DNA of 64,000 nucleotides from Bacteroidota bacterium (GTDB taxonomy: Bacteria; Bacteroidota; Bacteroidia; Chitinophagales; Chitinophagaceae): the NCBI GenBank assembly GCA_016715505.1, contig JADJZY010000019.1, forward strand, positions 1 to 64,000. Reading direction: 5' to 3'. A program made the translations under genes and the position numbers. This document shows positions 55,097-63,537 of this stretch, piece by piece. Positions within the stretch are counted from its first letter, which is position 1. The number at the start of each line of letters is the position of its first letter. The notes beneath the pieces were generated by a model. That model made no database searches. It was given only the letters and a program-made list of their open reading frames with translations, and was not told where the DNA came from.

Positions 55097-56521
55097 TTAA
55101 AAACTAAATCCTAAGAAAACATGAATATCTGTACCCCGTCCGGCTTTATCCGAAATAAGCGGTAACAGATTATTGGATGCAAAACCGAGTTTAAAAAAAT
55201 TGGCTTTGAGGCTCAAATGTGCACCCGCCATAAATCCATTCAGTCCGCCTAAAGTCATACCCGTACCGATGTTGAGAATATTGAGATAACTATAAGTATA
55301 TCCGGCATGCAAAACAGGTTTTGTGGTGGTATTGAGATAATCTGCCATTCCCTGCACATAGGTTGCCGAAAGATTATGTACAAAATAAGGGATACGTCGT
55401 CGCTTTTTCGCCTTCAGACCATATTGTCCGTTCAGGATTAATTTTGCACCTAGCGGAACTCGAAAGGACTCATAACTTCGTTCAAGTTTCAGGATTTCTT
55501 CCAGTTTGCCAATTTGCAAGAGCGAATCAGAGCCATTATTTAATTCATTGAGATTCACACCATCATAACGCAATTCACCTTGCTTGCTGTAATTGATCAC
55601 ATTCCGGTCGAAATTGATTCCACCCAGATCATTCAGGGCAGCATGTATTTGTAAATTTTTCAATAAATAAACGCCCACACCCAAATCGTAGCCCCAGCCC
55701 TGACCGCCTCCATTGAGAGAGCCCGCCAAGTTTTCGCCAAAGGCCCCGTTCAACAATGGGGTATCTACCACGCTTGCCATATTGATTCGCATATCTGTGG
55801 CAAAATCGATATACTTCCCTTCCGGATCCGTATACATTTCGAGGGTATTCGAAGGCATGCGTAAAGCGGCCAATCCATTCAAATACCGCACCCGAATGGC
55901 GGGTTTAACACGAATGATATTTTTTGATTTCCAGTCGGTAATTTGAAACTGGGCACTGGCGGTTAAAAAAAGTTCGTTATAGCTCAGGAGATTGATAGCC
56001 GGTGAAAGTGAAACGGTTTGTCCGGCGAAATTTTTGTTGCCTCGCAAAATCAACTCAAGCATTTCGCGATTAAAATCAAGGCTAAAATCTGTTTGATTTT
56101 TAGCCCCGAATCCGAATGCAATAAAAGGTTTGCGTTTCCTAGGAATATTAAAATAAAAATTAAACAGGGGTAGTTGGTATCCAGCCCAAATGGTATTGCT
56201 CGCCTTCAATTTAGAGAGATATGCGTTGATTTGTTCGCTGCCCAGGATATCGGCCGAAGTGAACTGATTGATATCTGCAGCGGAGATAAAATTGTTTCCA
56301 AAACCGGCATAAAGTGCAAATGGATAAAATTCACCCGTTTTGGTATGATCGCCCAACAAAGAAGGCAGGTTAGCCGAAGCCTGATTGGCCAAATGTGGAT
56401 CGGTGAATGTGTAGAAATTGGTTTGTGCCTGTAATGCCCATCCACTATACAACAATGTGCAAAGGGTTAATAATATTCGCATAACGTTAATCGAGTTTGA
56501 GATGTAACTTAAGATCACCAC
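55097..56521 (-). CDS. DUF5723 family outer membrane protein
   Basis: About 461 residues from the preferred ATG at 56482 (MRILLTLCTLLYSGWALQAQ, a signal peptide). The mature part is a beta-barrel: FAFGFGAKNQTDFSLDFNRE-type strands, GWGYDLGVGVYLLKNLQIHA, ALNDLGGINFDRNVINYSKQ, and a C-terminal Phe (HVFLGFSF) as in outer membrane proteins. Conserved in Bacteroidota and usually beside a lipoprotein; function unknown. The upstream lipoprotein gene ends only four bases before its start, so they form an operon. Confidence 0.8.
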   Translation of the reverse strand: MVILSYISNSINVMRILLTLCTLLYSGWALQAQTNFYTFTDPHLANQASANLPSLLGDHTKTGEFYPFALYAGFGNNFISAADINQFTSADILGSEQINAYLSKLKASNTIWAGYQLPLFNFYFNIPRKRKPFIAFGFGAKNQTDFSLDFNREMLELILRGNKNFAGQTVSLSPAINLLSYNELFLTASAQFQITDWKSKNIIRVKPAIRVRYLNGLAALRMPSNTLEMYTDPEGKYIDFATDMRINMASVVDTPLLNGAFGENLAGSLNGGGQGWGYDLGVGVYLLKNLQIHAALNDLGGINFDRNVINYSKQGELRYDGVNLNELNNGSDSLLQIGKLEEILKLERSYESFRVPLGAKLILNGQYGLKAKKRRRIPYFVHNLSATYVQGMADYLNTTTKPVLHAGYTYSYLNILNIGTGMTLGGLNGFMAGAHLSLKANFFKLGFASNNLLPLISDKAGRGTDIHVFLGFSF

Positions 56522-57641
56522 TCAGTTGAAGTTTAAAAAAAGTTTGTTCACCCGCATGAATCAGGGGTTGCGGATAACCCAGGGTATTCAAATCGTAATT
56601 GAGCACTATTTGACGACATTGCCGGATTCGACGGATTTTATTCAATGAAATATCTACTGCAGATTGCGACTGTGTTGTATTCAAAGGGGTACCATTGAGA
56701 TCAGTTTGACATCCGGAAAGATTGATCGCCGCAGTAAATAATGAATCGTAAATAAAACTGCTATTGGGCTCCAGAAAATAAATTTGTAAATACTGATTGA
56801 GCGGCATGGCATTTTCCATGTAAATATTTATACGGGCGCTCGACAAAGTATCTTCAAAATCTTCTTCCTGCTCACCCCATTCCACATCAATGGTATCGTA
56901 ACTGCGAAGGGATTTATCGGGATATAAACTCACTTTTTTTAAATCCACTACCTTTAACTCAACGCTCAATTGACAGGGTGTTGTTGCAAAAGTTACTGTA
57001 CCGCCCGGTGATTTAAAATGTTCGAGATAAATGTAAATAGTATCACTTAACTGGTTTTGTCCAATCACGACATCAAAACTGTACTGCTCCGTTGGGTTAA
57101 TTTGTTGGGAAATGGTATGACTATAAATGATATTACTATTGCTGCTCGTATCTGCACTGTTTCGAAAAGTGAAAGCTGTTCCCTGACCAATTGCAATGGG
57201 GAATAAGTTAGTAAAACTCAAACGGATATTGAGGGAGTCGAACTGAATGGCCTGTATCCAATCGCTGAGCGCCTGTTTGTAGGGCCCTACCTGCGGAATA
57301 TCCAGTGCCGGCACATTTACCTGAACCCCTTCTACAAAACCGATATCCATTGCAGGAATCAGATAAGAAGATTTCATATTGCTCAGTTCACGAATATCCT
57401 CGAATCCAAACTGGCCTTTGGCCAAAGGCAGTAACCACTCGGTTTCCAAAGCAGGAAGTGATTTTTGATCGAAGCGGTATTTGCTGCAGGAATACAGAAT
57501 AATCATCCCGCTGAATAGCAGCATCAGGGTGTAGGTTCGTTTCATTGTTCTAATATTAGGGTCAGTCCTCCAAAATAATGCCAAAGATTCAACTTGATTT
57601 TGAATCCATCCTCGATTGCGTACTAAAATCAGACCAATCAC
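56487..57641 (-). CDS. lipoprotein paired with the DUF5723 gene
   Basis: About 352 residues from the preferred ATG at 57545 (MKRTYTLMLLFSGMIILYSC, a lipoprotein signal). The mature part is beta-rich, with SLPALETEWLLPLAKGQFGF and PLNQYLQIYFLEPNSSFIYD. No functional domain is recognised. Its stop is four bases from the start of the DUF5723 barrel, which suggests a membrane complex or a lipoprotein-barrel pair, but this is inference. Confidence 0.7.
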   Translation of the reverse strand: MIGLILVRNRGWIQNQVESLALFWRTDPNIRTMKRTYTLMLLFSGMIILYSCSKYRFDQKSLPALETEWLLPLAKGQFGFEDIRELSNMKSSYLIPAMDIGFVEGVQVNVPALDIPQVGPYKQALSDWIQAIQFDSLNIRLSFTNLFPIAIGQGTAFTFRNSADTSSNSNIIYSHTISQQINPTEQYSFDVVIGQNQLSDTIYIYLEHFKSPGGTVTFATTPCQLSVELKVVDLKKVSLYPDKSLRSYDTIDVEWGEQEEDFEDTLSSARINIYMENAMPLNQYLQIYFLEPNSSFIYDSLFTAAINLSGCQTDLNGTPLNTTQSQSAVDISLNKIRRIRQCRQIVLNYDLNTLGYPQPLIHAGEQTFFKLQLSGDLKLHLKLD

Positions 57642-57704
57642 TGCATTATTACGGATGAAGAGAAAAACGAAACAACATCTCTAGCCCTGATGGAGGCAAT
57701 ATCC

Positions 57705-57755
57705 ATGCCGGCGGTAAAGGATACCAATTAAGAAGTTCGCGCATTTTGCCGGCAT
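57705..57755. repeat. 8-bp inverted repeat after metH
   Basis: ATGCCGGC (57705-57712) and GCCGGCAT (57748-57755) enclose a 35-base loop, about 110 bases past the metH stop on the minus strand. No T run follows; a terminator role is doubtful. Confidence 0.25.
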
Positions 57756-57867
57756 GATAACGCCGAGAGCAGGAGTGAGGATGATGAGAAATATTGGGCA
57801 TGTGCTACCCAAAGATTTCTAAATCATTGAATGACTATTTCGCAATGGATAAAGCGAATTGGATACA

Positions 57868-60021
57868 TCAGGCCAAAACGGGATTTAACCATTTTCGCAT
57901 TTCATCGATGGGTTTATTTCTTCGCGCTGCATAATCCTGCACCTGTTCATCGGTGATTTTTCCCAATCCAAAATATTTACTTTCGGGGTGGGCAAAATAC
58001 CAGCCGCAAACAGAAGATGCCGGATACATGGCCAAGGACTCAGTGAGCTGAATTCCAGCCACGGAACGGGCATTCAACAGTTTAAACAGGGTTTCTTTTT
58101 CGGTATGATCGGGACAAGCTGGGTAACCCGGTGCAGGACGAATGCCCTGATATTTTTCGCGAATCAAATCATCGGATGTGAATTGTTCATCGGGTGCATA
58201 CGCCCAGATTTCGCGTCGTACTTTTTGATGCAAGCATTCGGCAAAGGCCTCTGCCAGACGATCGGCCAGCGCCTGTAACATAATTTTGCGATAGTCGTCG
58301 TGTTCCGCTTCGTAACGGGCAATATGGGGTTCGATACCATGAATACTCACCGCAAAGGCCCCCATATAATCAGGTTGATCGGCGGCAATAAAATCGCTCA
58401 AACAATAATTGGGTTGACCATCTGCCTTAAGAGTTTGCTGTCGCAGAAAATGTAATCTGATTTTTTGATCATGATCAAGGACCTCTACATCATCCGTGCC
58501 CACGCGCTGTGCCGGCCAAATACCTATCACGCCTTTGGCTTGCAGGCTGTTGTTTTGAACGATATCAGCGAGCATTTCCTGGGCATCTGCATACAAACGG
58601 GCTGCCTCGGTTCCGACTATTTGGTCGTTTAAAATTTCCGGAAAGCGTCCGTGCATTTCCCAGGTAATAAAGAAGGGTGTCCAATCGATGAAGGCACTAA
58701 TTTCCTCCAATGAAAAATCGTTAAATTCAAACACCCCAGTTTGCAATGGTTTGTGCAAGGTTTGTTGGTTAAAAGTCAGAGATGCTGCATGATTCCGGGC
58801 ATCCTGCAAGGAGCGATATTGTTTGCTGGCATTCTTTTTTTGAAAGTCATCCCGCAGGTTGGTATACTCCTGTTGAATTTGTTGCAGCAAGGGCATTTTT
58901 CCCTGATTGAGTAAATCGCTAACGATGGTTACACTGCGCGAAGCATCCAATACATGAATCACACCATGCGGATAGTTCGGTTCAATTTTTACAGCGGTAT
59001 GCATACGACTGGTAGTGGCTCCTCCAATAAGCAGGGGAATTTGAAAATCGCGGCGTTTCATTTCAGAAGCGACATGAACCATTTCATCGAGCGAGGGCGT
59101 GATGAGTCCGCTCAAACCGATAATATCCACCTGATGATGAATGGCCTCGTCGAGAATTTTATTGGCCGGTACCATCACACCTAAATCAATGATTTGATAT
59201 CCGTTACAAGCTAACACAACCCCAACAATATTTTTTCCAATGTCGTGTACATCTCCTTTTACGGTGGCCAATAACACTTTGGGAGCCTGTGTACTTTCCT
59301 TTTTTTCAGCTTCGATAAAAGGTGTCAGATAAGCCACACTTTTTTTCATGACGCGGGCACTTTTTACGACCTGGGGCAAAAACATTTTACCACTGCCAAA
59401 TAAATCTCCCACGACATTCATGCCATCCATGAGTGGTCCCTCAATGATATCGAGTGGCTTAGGATATTTTTGACGGGCTTCTTCCGTATCCAGATCAATA
59501 TAATCGGTGATGCCGTTTACCAGGGCGTGGGTGAGTCGCTGTTCAACAGACCATTGTCGCCAGGCTTCGTCCCTGACTTGAACTTTTGCATCCGATTTCA
59601 CTTCATCAGCGTACCGAATCAGGGCTTCGGTGGCCTCGTTGTTGGTATTGTTACGATTCAGAATGACCTCTTCGCACAATTGTTTTAAGAGTGGGGGAAT
59701 TTCGTCATACACGACGAGTTGTCCGGCATTGACGATACCCATATCCATTCCGGCGGCGATGGCATGATACAAAAAAACGCTGTGCATGGCTTCGCGCACC
59801 GACTCGTTGCCCCGAAAAGAAAAAGACAAATTACTAACCCCACCACTTACACTCACCCCGGGCATCCGCTTTTTAATTTCGCGGGTGGCCTCAATAAAAT
59901 CAACCCCATAATTATTATGCTCCTCAAGACCGGTAGCAACGGCAAAAATATTGGGGTCAAAAATGATATCCTGAGGTGGATACCCTGCCTTTGCGTAAGC
60001 AGTTGATAGGCTCTGAAACAA
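57868..60021 (-). CDS. metH: methionine synthase, B12-binding and activation domains (second part)
   Basis: From about 60000 on this frame continues the pterin-binding domain (AGYPPQDIIFDPNIFAVATG, VSVSGGVSNLSFSFRGNES). It continues with the cobalamin-binding domain with KGDVHDIGKNIVGVVLACNG (the DxHxxG His ligand loop), GLSGLITPSLDEMVHVASEM and GGATTSRMHTAVKIEPNYPH, then the S-adenosylmethionine activation domain ending AYAPDEQFTSDDLIREKYQG, IRPAPGYPACPDHTEKETLF, ESLAMYPASSVCGWYFAHPE. The enzyme transfers a methyl group from methyltetrahydrofolate to homocysteine. The ATG used here is not a start; the gene begins at 60521 in the other frame, and one A is missing near 59995 (CAAAGG for CAAAAGG). 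Confidence 0.9.
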   Translation of the reverse strand: MFQSLSTAYAKAGYPPQDIIFDPNIFAVATGLEEHNNYGVDFIEATREIKKRMPGVSVSGGVSNLSFSFRGNESVREAMHSVFLYHAIAAGMDMGIVNAGQLVVYDEIPPLLKQLCEEVILNRNNTNNEATEALIRYADEVKSDAKVQVRDEAWRQWSVEQRLTHALVNGITDYIDLDTEEARQKYPKPLDIIEGPLMDGMNVVGDLFGSGKMFLPQVVKSARVMKKSVAYLTPFIEAEKKESTQAPKVLLATVKGDVHDIGKNIVGVVLACNGYQIIDLGVMVPANKILDEAIHHQVDIIGLSGLITPSLDEMVHVASEMKRRDFQIPLLIGGATTSRMHTAVKIEPNYPHGVIHVLDASRSVTIVSDLLNQGKMPLLQQIQQEYTNLRDDFQKKNASKQYRSLQDARNHAASLTFNQQTLHKPLQTGVFEFNDFSLEEISAFIDWTPFFITWEMHGRFPEILNDQIVGTEAARLYADAQEMLADIVQNNSLQAKGVIGIWPAQRVGTDDVEVLDHDQKIRLHFLRQQTLKADGQPNYCLSDFIAADQPDYMGAFAVSIHGIEPHIARYEAEHDDYRKIMLQALADRLAEAFAECLHQKVRREIWAYAPDEQFTSDDLIREKYQGIRPAPGYPACPDHTEKETLFKLLNARSVAGIQLTESLAMYPASSVCGWYFAHPESKYFGLGKITDEQVQDYAARRNKPIDEMRKWLNPVLA

Positions 60022-60521
60022 ATATCTACTTTTCGTTGTTGGGTGTCGGCCTGCCCATCTTCATCAAACGTCATAACGACCACAGCTGCGCCATACATCC
60101 TACAGATACGGGCTTGTTCCAAAAATTTACTTTCGCCTTCTTTGAGCGAAATAGAATTGACGATGCATTTACCTTGAACACATTGCAGACCGGCCTCAAT
60201 GATTTCAAATTTACTGCTATCAATCATGATGGGAATGCGCGCGATATCGGGTTCGGATTGCAGCAGATTGAGATAAGTGGTCATCGCATATACTCCATCC
60301 AGAAGTGCATCATCCATGTTGACATCCAGAATTTGCGCTCCATTTTCAACTTGTTGTCGGGCAACGCTGAGCGCTTCATCATACTTATTTTCACGAATGA
60401 GGCGGGCAAATTTTTTGCTGCCGGTTACATTGGTGCGTTCGCCTATATTGATAAAATTAGATTCAGGCCGAACAATGAGTGGTTCAAGTCCGGAAAGATT
60501 TAAATATTGATTGATGATCAT
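59853..60521 (-). CDS. metH: methionine synthase pterin-binding domain, first part of the second gene
   Basis: From the ATG at 60521: MIINQYLNLSGLEPLIVRPE, SNFINIGERTNVTGSKKFAR (the pterin-binding start), ENGAQILDVNMDDALLDGVY, IPIMIDSSKFEIIEAGLQCV, KCIVNSISLKEGESKFLEQA and AVVVMTFDEDGQADTQQRK. Coding leaves this frame near 59995. The ATG overlaps the stop of the upstream homocysteine methyltransferase gene by ATGA, so the two are translationally coupled. The track frame extends upstream to 60650, but that part overlaps the upstream gene and is not real. Confidence 0.85.
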   Translation of the reverse strand: MIINQYLNLSGLEPLIVRPESNFINIGERTNVTGSKKFARLIRENKYDEALSVARQQVENGAQILDVNMDDALLDGVYAMTTYLNLLQSEPDIARIPIMIDSSKFEIIEAGLQCVQGKCIVNSISLKEGESKFLEQARICRMYGAAVVVMTFDEDGQADTQQRKVDICFRAYQLLTQRQGIHLRISFLTPIFLPLLPVLRSIIIMGLILLRPPAKLKSGCPG

Positions 60522-61579
60522 GAGATAGATAAGGTTTGAGGTAATGAACGAGGTTGCAGACCTTTGACATCTTGGGCGATACAGCGAATATGATCGGGTG
60601 TGGTGCCACAGCAGCCCCCAACAATATTCACCAAACCTTCGCGGGCCCATGACTGAAGGATAGAGCCTGTTTCGTGGGGCTGTTCATCGTATTGCCCAAA
60701 AGCATTGGGTAAGCCCGCATTGGGGTATGCACTCACATAACAAGTAGCGATTTGACTCAGCTCTTCGATATGAGGGCGCATTTGGGTAGCACCGAGGGCG
60801 CAATTAAAACCAATGCTCAAGGGTTGAGCATGCTGTACCGAAATATAAAAAGCTTCCAATGTTTGTCCACTCAATGTACGCCCACTGGCATCTGTAATCG
60901 TACCTGAAATCATCACGGGTAATTGCTGAAGATCTGGACGATCGGCAAAATATTTTTGATATGCAAAAATGGCTGCTTTAGCATTGAGGGTATCAAAAAT
61001 AGTTTCGATTAAAATGAGGTCCACACCACCTTGCACCAAACCATCTATTTGTTCGGTGTAAGCCGACATTACTTCATCAAAGGTGACAGCCCTATAGCCG
61101 GGATTATTGACATCTGGAGAGAGGGATAAAGTCCGATTGGTGGGTCCGATTGCACCCGCCACAAAAACCCCTGGAGAATTTTTGCCTTCGGGCGTATTTA
61201 AAAATTGGTTGACAGCTTCGCGGGCACATTTGGCTGCAGCAACATTCATTTCAAAGCAAATATCCTGCATGTCATAATCGGCCATGGATATCCGTTGTGC
61301 GCTGAAGGTATTGGTTTCGATAATATGTGCGCCGGCTTGCAGATACTGCAGATGAATACCTGTGATGATATCGGGCCGGGTGATGCAGAGCAAATCATTA
61401 TTGCCCTTGAGATCTTTATGCCAGTTGGCAAAACGCTCGCCGCGGTAATCGGATTCCTGCAACTCATGGCGTTGAATCATCGTACCCATGGCACCATCAA
61501 TGATGAGAATTTGTTGTTGGAGTAATTCCTGTATCGTTTGCATCGGTTCAATTTTTTTTAACTGAACCTGTGTACACAA
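60518..61579 (-). CDS. metH: homocysteine methyltransferase domain of split MetH
   Basis: About 342 residues from the preferred ATG at 61543 (MQTIQELLQQQILIIDGAMG). It is the homocysteine-binding barrel: GTMIQRHELQESDYRGERFA, ETNTFSAQRISMADYDMQDI, IETIFDTLNAKAAIFAYQKY, and the zinc motif NIVGGCCGTTPDHIRCIAQ with two of three Cys ligands; the first is the NCALG of IGFNCALGATQMRPHIEELS. In E. coli this is the N-terminal module of one MetH protein; here it is a separate gene, as in many Bacteroidota. Its TGA overlaps the next gene's ATG. Confidence 0.9.
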   Translation of the reverse strand: MCTQVQLKKIEPMQTIQELLQQQILIIDGAMGTMIQRHELQESDYRGERFANWHKDLKGNNDLLCITRPDIITGIHLQYLQAGAHIIETNTFSAQRISMADYDMQDICFEMNVAAAKCAREAVNQFLNTPEGKNSPGVFVAGAIGPTNRTLSLSPDVNNPGYRAVTFDEVMSAYTEQIDGLVQGGVDLILIETIFDTLNAKAAIFAYQKYFADRPDLQQLPVMISGTITDASGRTLSGQTLEAFYISVQHAQPLSIGFNCALGATQMRPHIEELSQIATCYVSAYPNAGLPNAFGQYDEQPHETGSILQSWAREGLVNIVGGCCGTTPDHIRCIAQDVKGLQPRSLPQTLSIS

Positions 61580-61833
61580 CTTTAATCAAGCAGGGAATTG
61601 ATTGAGAAAGTGAGTATTAGTTCAGTTGTTTGTAACAGGCCGAACAATAATCAAATCTGCCTGCGGGGCAAATGTACAGGAGAAAATGAATTTTAATACA
61701 AATCATCTTTGAAAATTTAAGTGGCAGGTGTACATCCGGTTTATTCATATCAATTTCCATTTCTTCACCCTTCGCGCATAGTTAGCTAGATAGTCCATTC
61801 AATTTGGCATCCTGTTTAATGAAGGACATTGCC

Positions 61834-61841
61834 TAATTTTG
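61834..61841 (+). promoter_or_regulatory. putative -7 box of the sensor kinase gene
   Basis: TAATTTTG fits TAnnTTTG and lies seven bases before the ATG at 61848. It covers the TTG at 61839 used as a start by the longer frame, which argues for the ATG. A weak GTTTAA at 61814 could be the -33 element. Confidence 0.25.
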
Positions 61842-62813
61842 ATCTTTATGAAATTCACCATTGCATACGGATTGGTATTTATGTACGTGATTGCCGCCAT
61901 TGTTTTTTGGGGTTATAGTCTGCAAAAAGCCAGTCAGAAAGTGTATATGCTGGAAAAGGAAAATGTATCTCTTAAAAATGAACTTCATCGAACAGACGCC
62001 TACAATGCCGACTTACTAAAGGTGGAGGAAGGTCGAATTCGGCGCACAAGGCAATACTGGGGAGAGGGAACAACCTTTTTGGTTTTGACCCTCATCGCCT
62101 CCGGAATAGTTTATTACGCTTATTACCGGCAAAGGCAATTGAGCAAGTTGCAGCAAAATTTTATGCTAAGTGTAACCCATGAGCTCAAAACACCGATAGC
62201 CGGCATTAAACTAAATATGCAGACCATCGAAAAGAGAAAATTAGATGAAGAACTGCAGAAAAAACTGGTCCGGTCGGCGATACAGGAAACCAATCGACTC
62301 AACGACCTCTGCAATAATATTTTATGGGCTACACAAATTGAAAACAAAAAACTGGCTTTGTATTCGGAGCAGGTTTCCTTGGCCGAGTTGATTGAGGAAG
62401 AAATGGAAGAATTTATGGTTCGGCATCCACAAATGCAGATTCAGACCAACATTTCAAAAGACATTGAACCTATTTCCGGCGACCGTACCTGGTGGAAACT
62501 CATCTTGTCAAACCTCATCGAAAATGCTCGTAAATACACCGAAGCCGGAACACCCATAGCCATTAACCTGCTTAAACAACGAGAAGATATTCTCTTACAA
62601 ATAGCCGATCAGGGCATTGGTATTCCGGATGAGGAAAAAAATAAAATATTTGATAAATTTTACCGAAGTGGTGACGAAAACACGCGTAAATCCAGCGGAA
62701 CGGGATTGGGCTTGTTTTTGGTAAAAAAAATTCTGACCCTTTACAAATATGACATTTCCGTGAAAAACAATTCTCCCAAAGGTTCTATTTTTGAAATCCG
62801 AATTCGCCATTAA
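61839..62813 (+). CDS. sensor histidine kinase
   Basis: About 321 residues from the ATG at 61848 (MKFTIAYGLVFMYVIAAIVF). Two transmembrane helices (1-22 and about 80-98) enclose a short periplasmic coiled coil (YMLEKENVSLKNELHRTDAY). The cytoplasmic part has the H-box NFMLSVTHELKTPIAGIKLN with phosphoryl His, the N-box LSNLIENARKYTEAGTPIAI, G1 box ILLQIADQGIGIPDEEKNKI and F/G2 boxes FDKFYRSGDENTRKSSGTGL. It precedes the response regulator and the two frames overlap, so they form a classical two-component pair. Confidence 0.9.
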   Translation: MIFMKFTIAYGLVFMYVIAAIVFWGYSLQKASQKVYMLEKENVSLKNELHRTDAYNADLLKVEEGRIRRTRQYWGEGTTFLVLTLIASGIVYYAYYRQRQLSKLQQNFMLSVTHELKTPIAGIKLNMQTIEKRKLDEELQKKLVRSAIQETNRLNDLCNNILWATQIENKKLALYSEQVSLAELIEEEMEEFMVRHPQMQIQTNISKDIEPISGDRTWWKLILSNLIENARKYTEAGTPIAINLLKQREDILLQIADQGIGIPDEEKNKIFDKFYRSGDENTRKSSGTGLGLFLVKKILTLYKYDISVKNNSPKGSIFEIRIRH

Positions 62814-63537
62814 TTTATTTATGAGCCACAAAAACGAAAAGACCAGGGGATGTATTTTACTGGTCGAAGATGAGATTAACCTGAGAGAAGCCCTGAAATT
62901 AAATCTGGAATTAGAAGGATATGAAGTGCGTGCTGAGGACAATGGAAAAAAAGCCATACAGGCATTTAAAGAAGAATATTTCGACTGTATCATACTGGAT
63001 ATCATGATGCCTGAAATTGACGGACTCATGGTATGTGAAACCATCCGACTCTCGAATGATCAGATTCCGATTTTATTCTTATCAGCACGGAACTCAGGCG
63101 CCGACCGGGTTCAGGGCCTGCGCAAAGGTGGGGACGACTATCTCACCAAACCCTTTAACCTGGAAGAACTTCTGCTTCGGGTGGAAAAACTCATCGAAAA
63201 AAACAAAAAAATAGATCAACCTTCTCAGGAAATAGAAATGTATGAAATCGGGCCTTGCCGAATTGATTTTCATTCGCATGAATGTATCGACATACATGGT
63301 GAGAAAAAACCGCTGACAAAAAAAGAAGTGCATTTTTTAAAATTGCTGATTGATCATAAAAATGAAGTGGTCACCCGTGAACATATCTTAAAAATGGTCT
63401 GGGGCTATAATGTATTTCCAACCACCCGCACCATTGATAACTTTATCATGACCTATCGGAAGTATTTTGAAGAAAATCCCAAACAACCCCGGCATTTTCA
63501 TAGCGTACGAGGTATCGGTTATAAATTCACTGCCTAA
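62791..63537 (+). CDS. OmpR-family response regulator
   Basis: About 238 residues from the preferred ATG at 62821 (MSHKNEKTRGCILLVEDEIN). The receiver domain has the acidic pocket EDE, the phosphoryl Asp in YFDCIILDIMMPEIDGLMVC, Ser/Thr switch LFLSARN and KPFNLEELLLR with the conserved Lys. The C-terminal winged helix is CRIDFHSHECIDIHGEKKPL, TKKEVHFLKLLIDHKNEVVT and TRTIDNFIMTYRKYFEENPK. It probably regulates genes in response to the upstream kinase; targets unknown. It converges on the O-antigen-ligase-like gene, with stops overlapping. Confidence 0.93.
   Translation: MKSEFAINLFMSHKNEKTRGCILLVEDEINLREALKLNLELEGYEVRAEDNGKKAIQAFKEEYFDCIILDIMMPEIDGLMVCETIRLSNDQIPILFLSARNSGADRVQGLRKGGDDYLTKPFNLEELLLRVEKLIEKNKKIDQPSQEIEMYEIGPCRIDFHSHECIDIHGEKKPLTKKEVHFLKLLIDHKNEVVTREHILKMVWGYNVFPTTRTIDNFIMTYRKYFEENPKQPRHFHSVRGIGYKFTA

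Noticed and set aside
61580..61838. A SAM or cobalamin riboswitch upstream of metH
   Set aside because: I found no S-box or B12-box consensus in the sequence before the gene; only ordinary AT-rich sequence.
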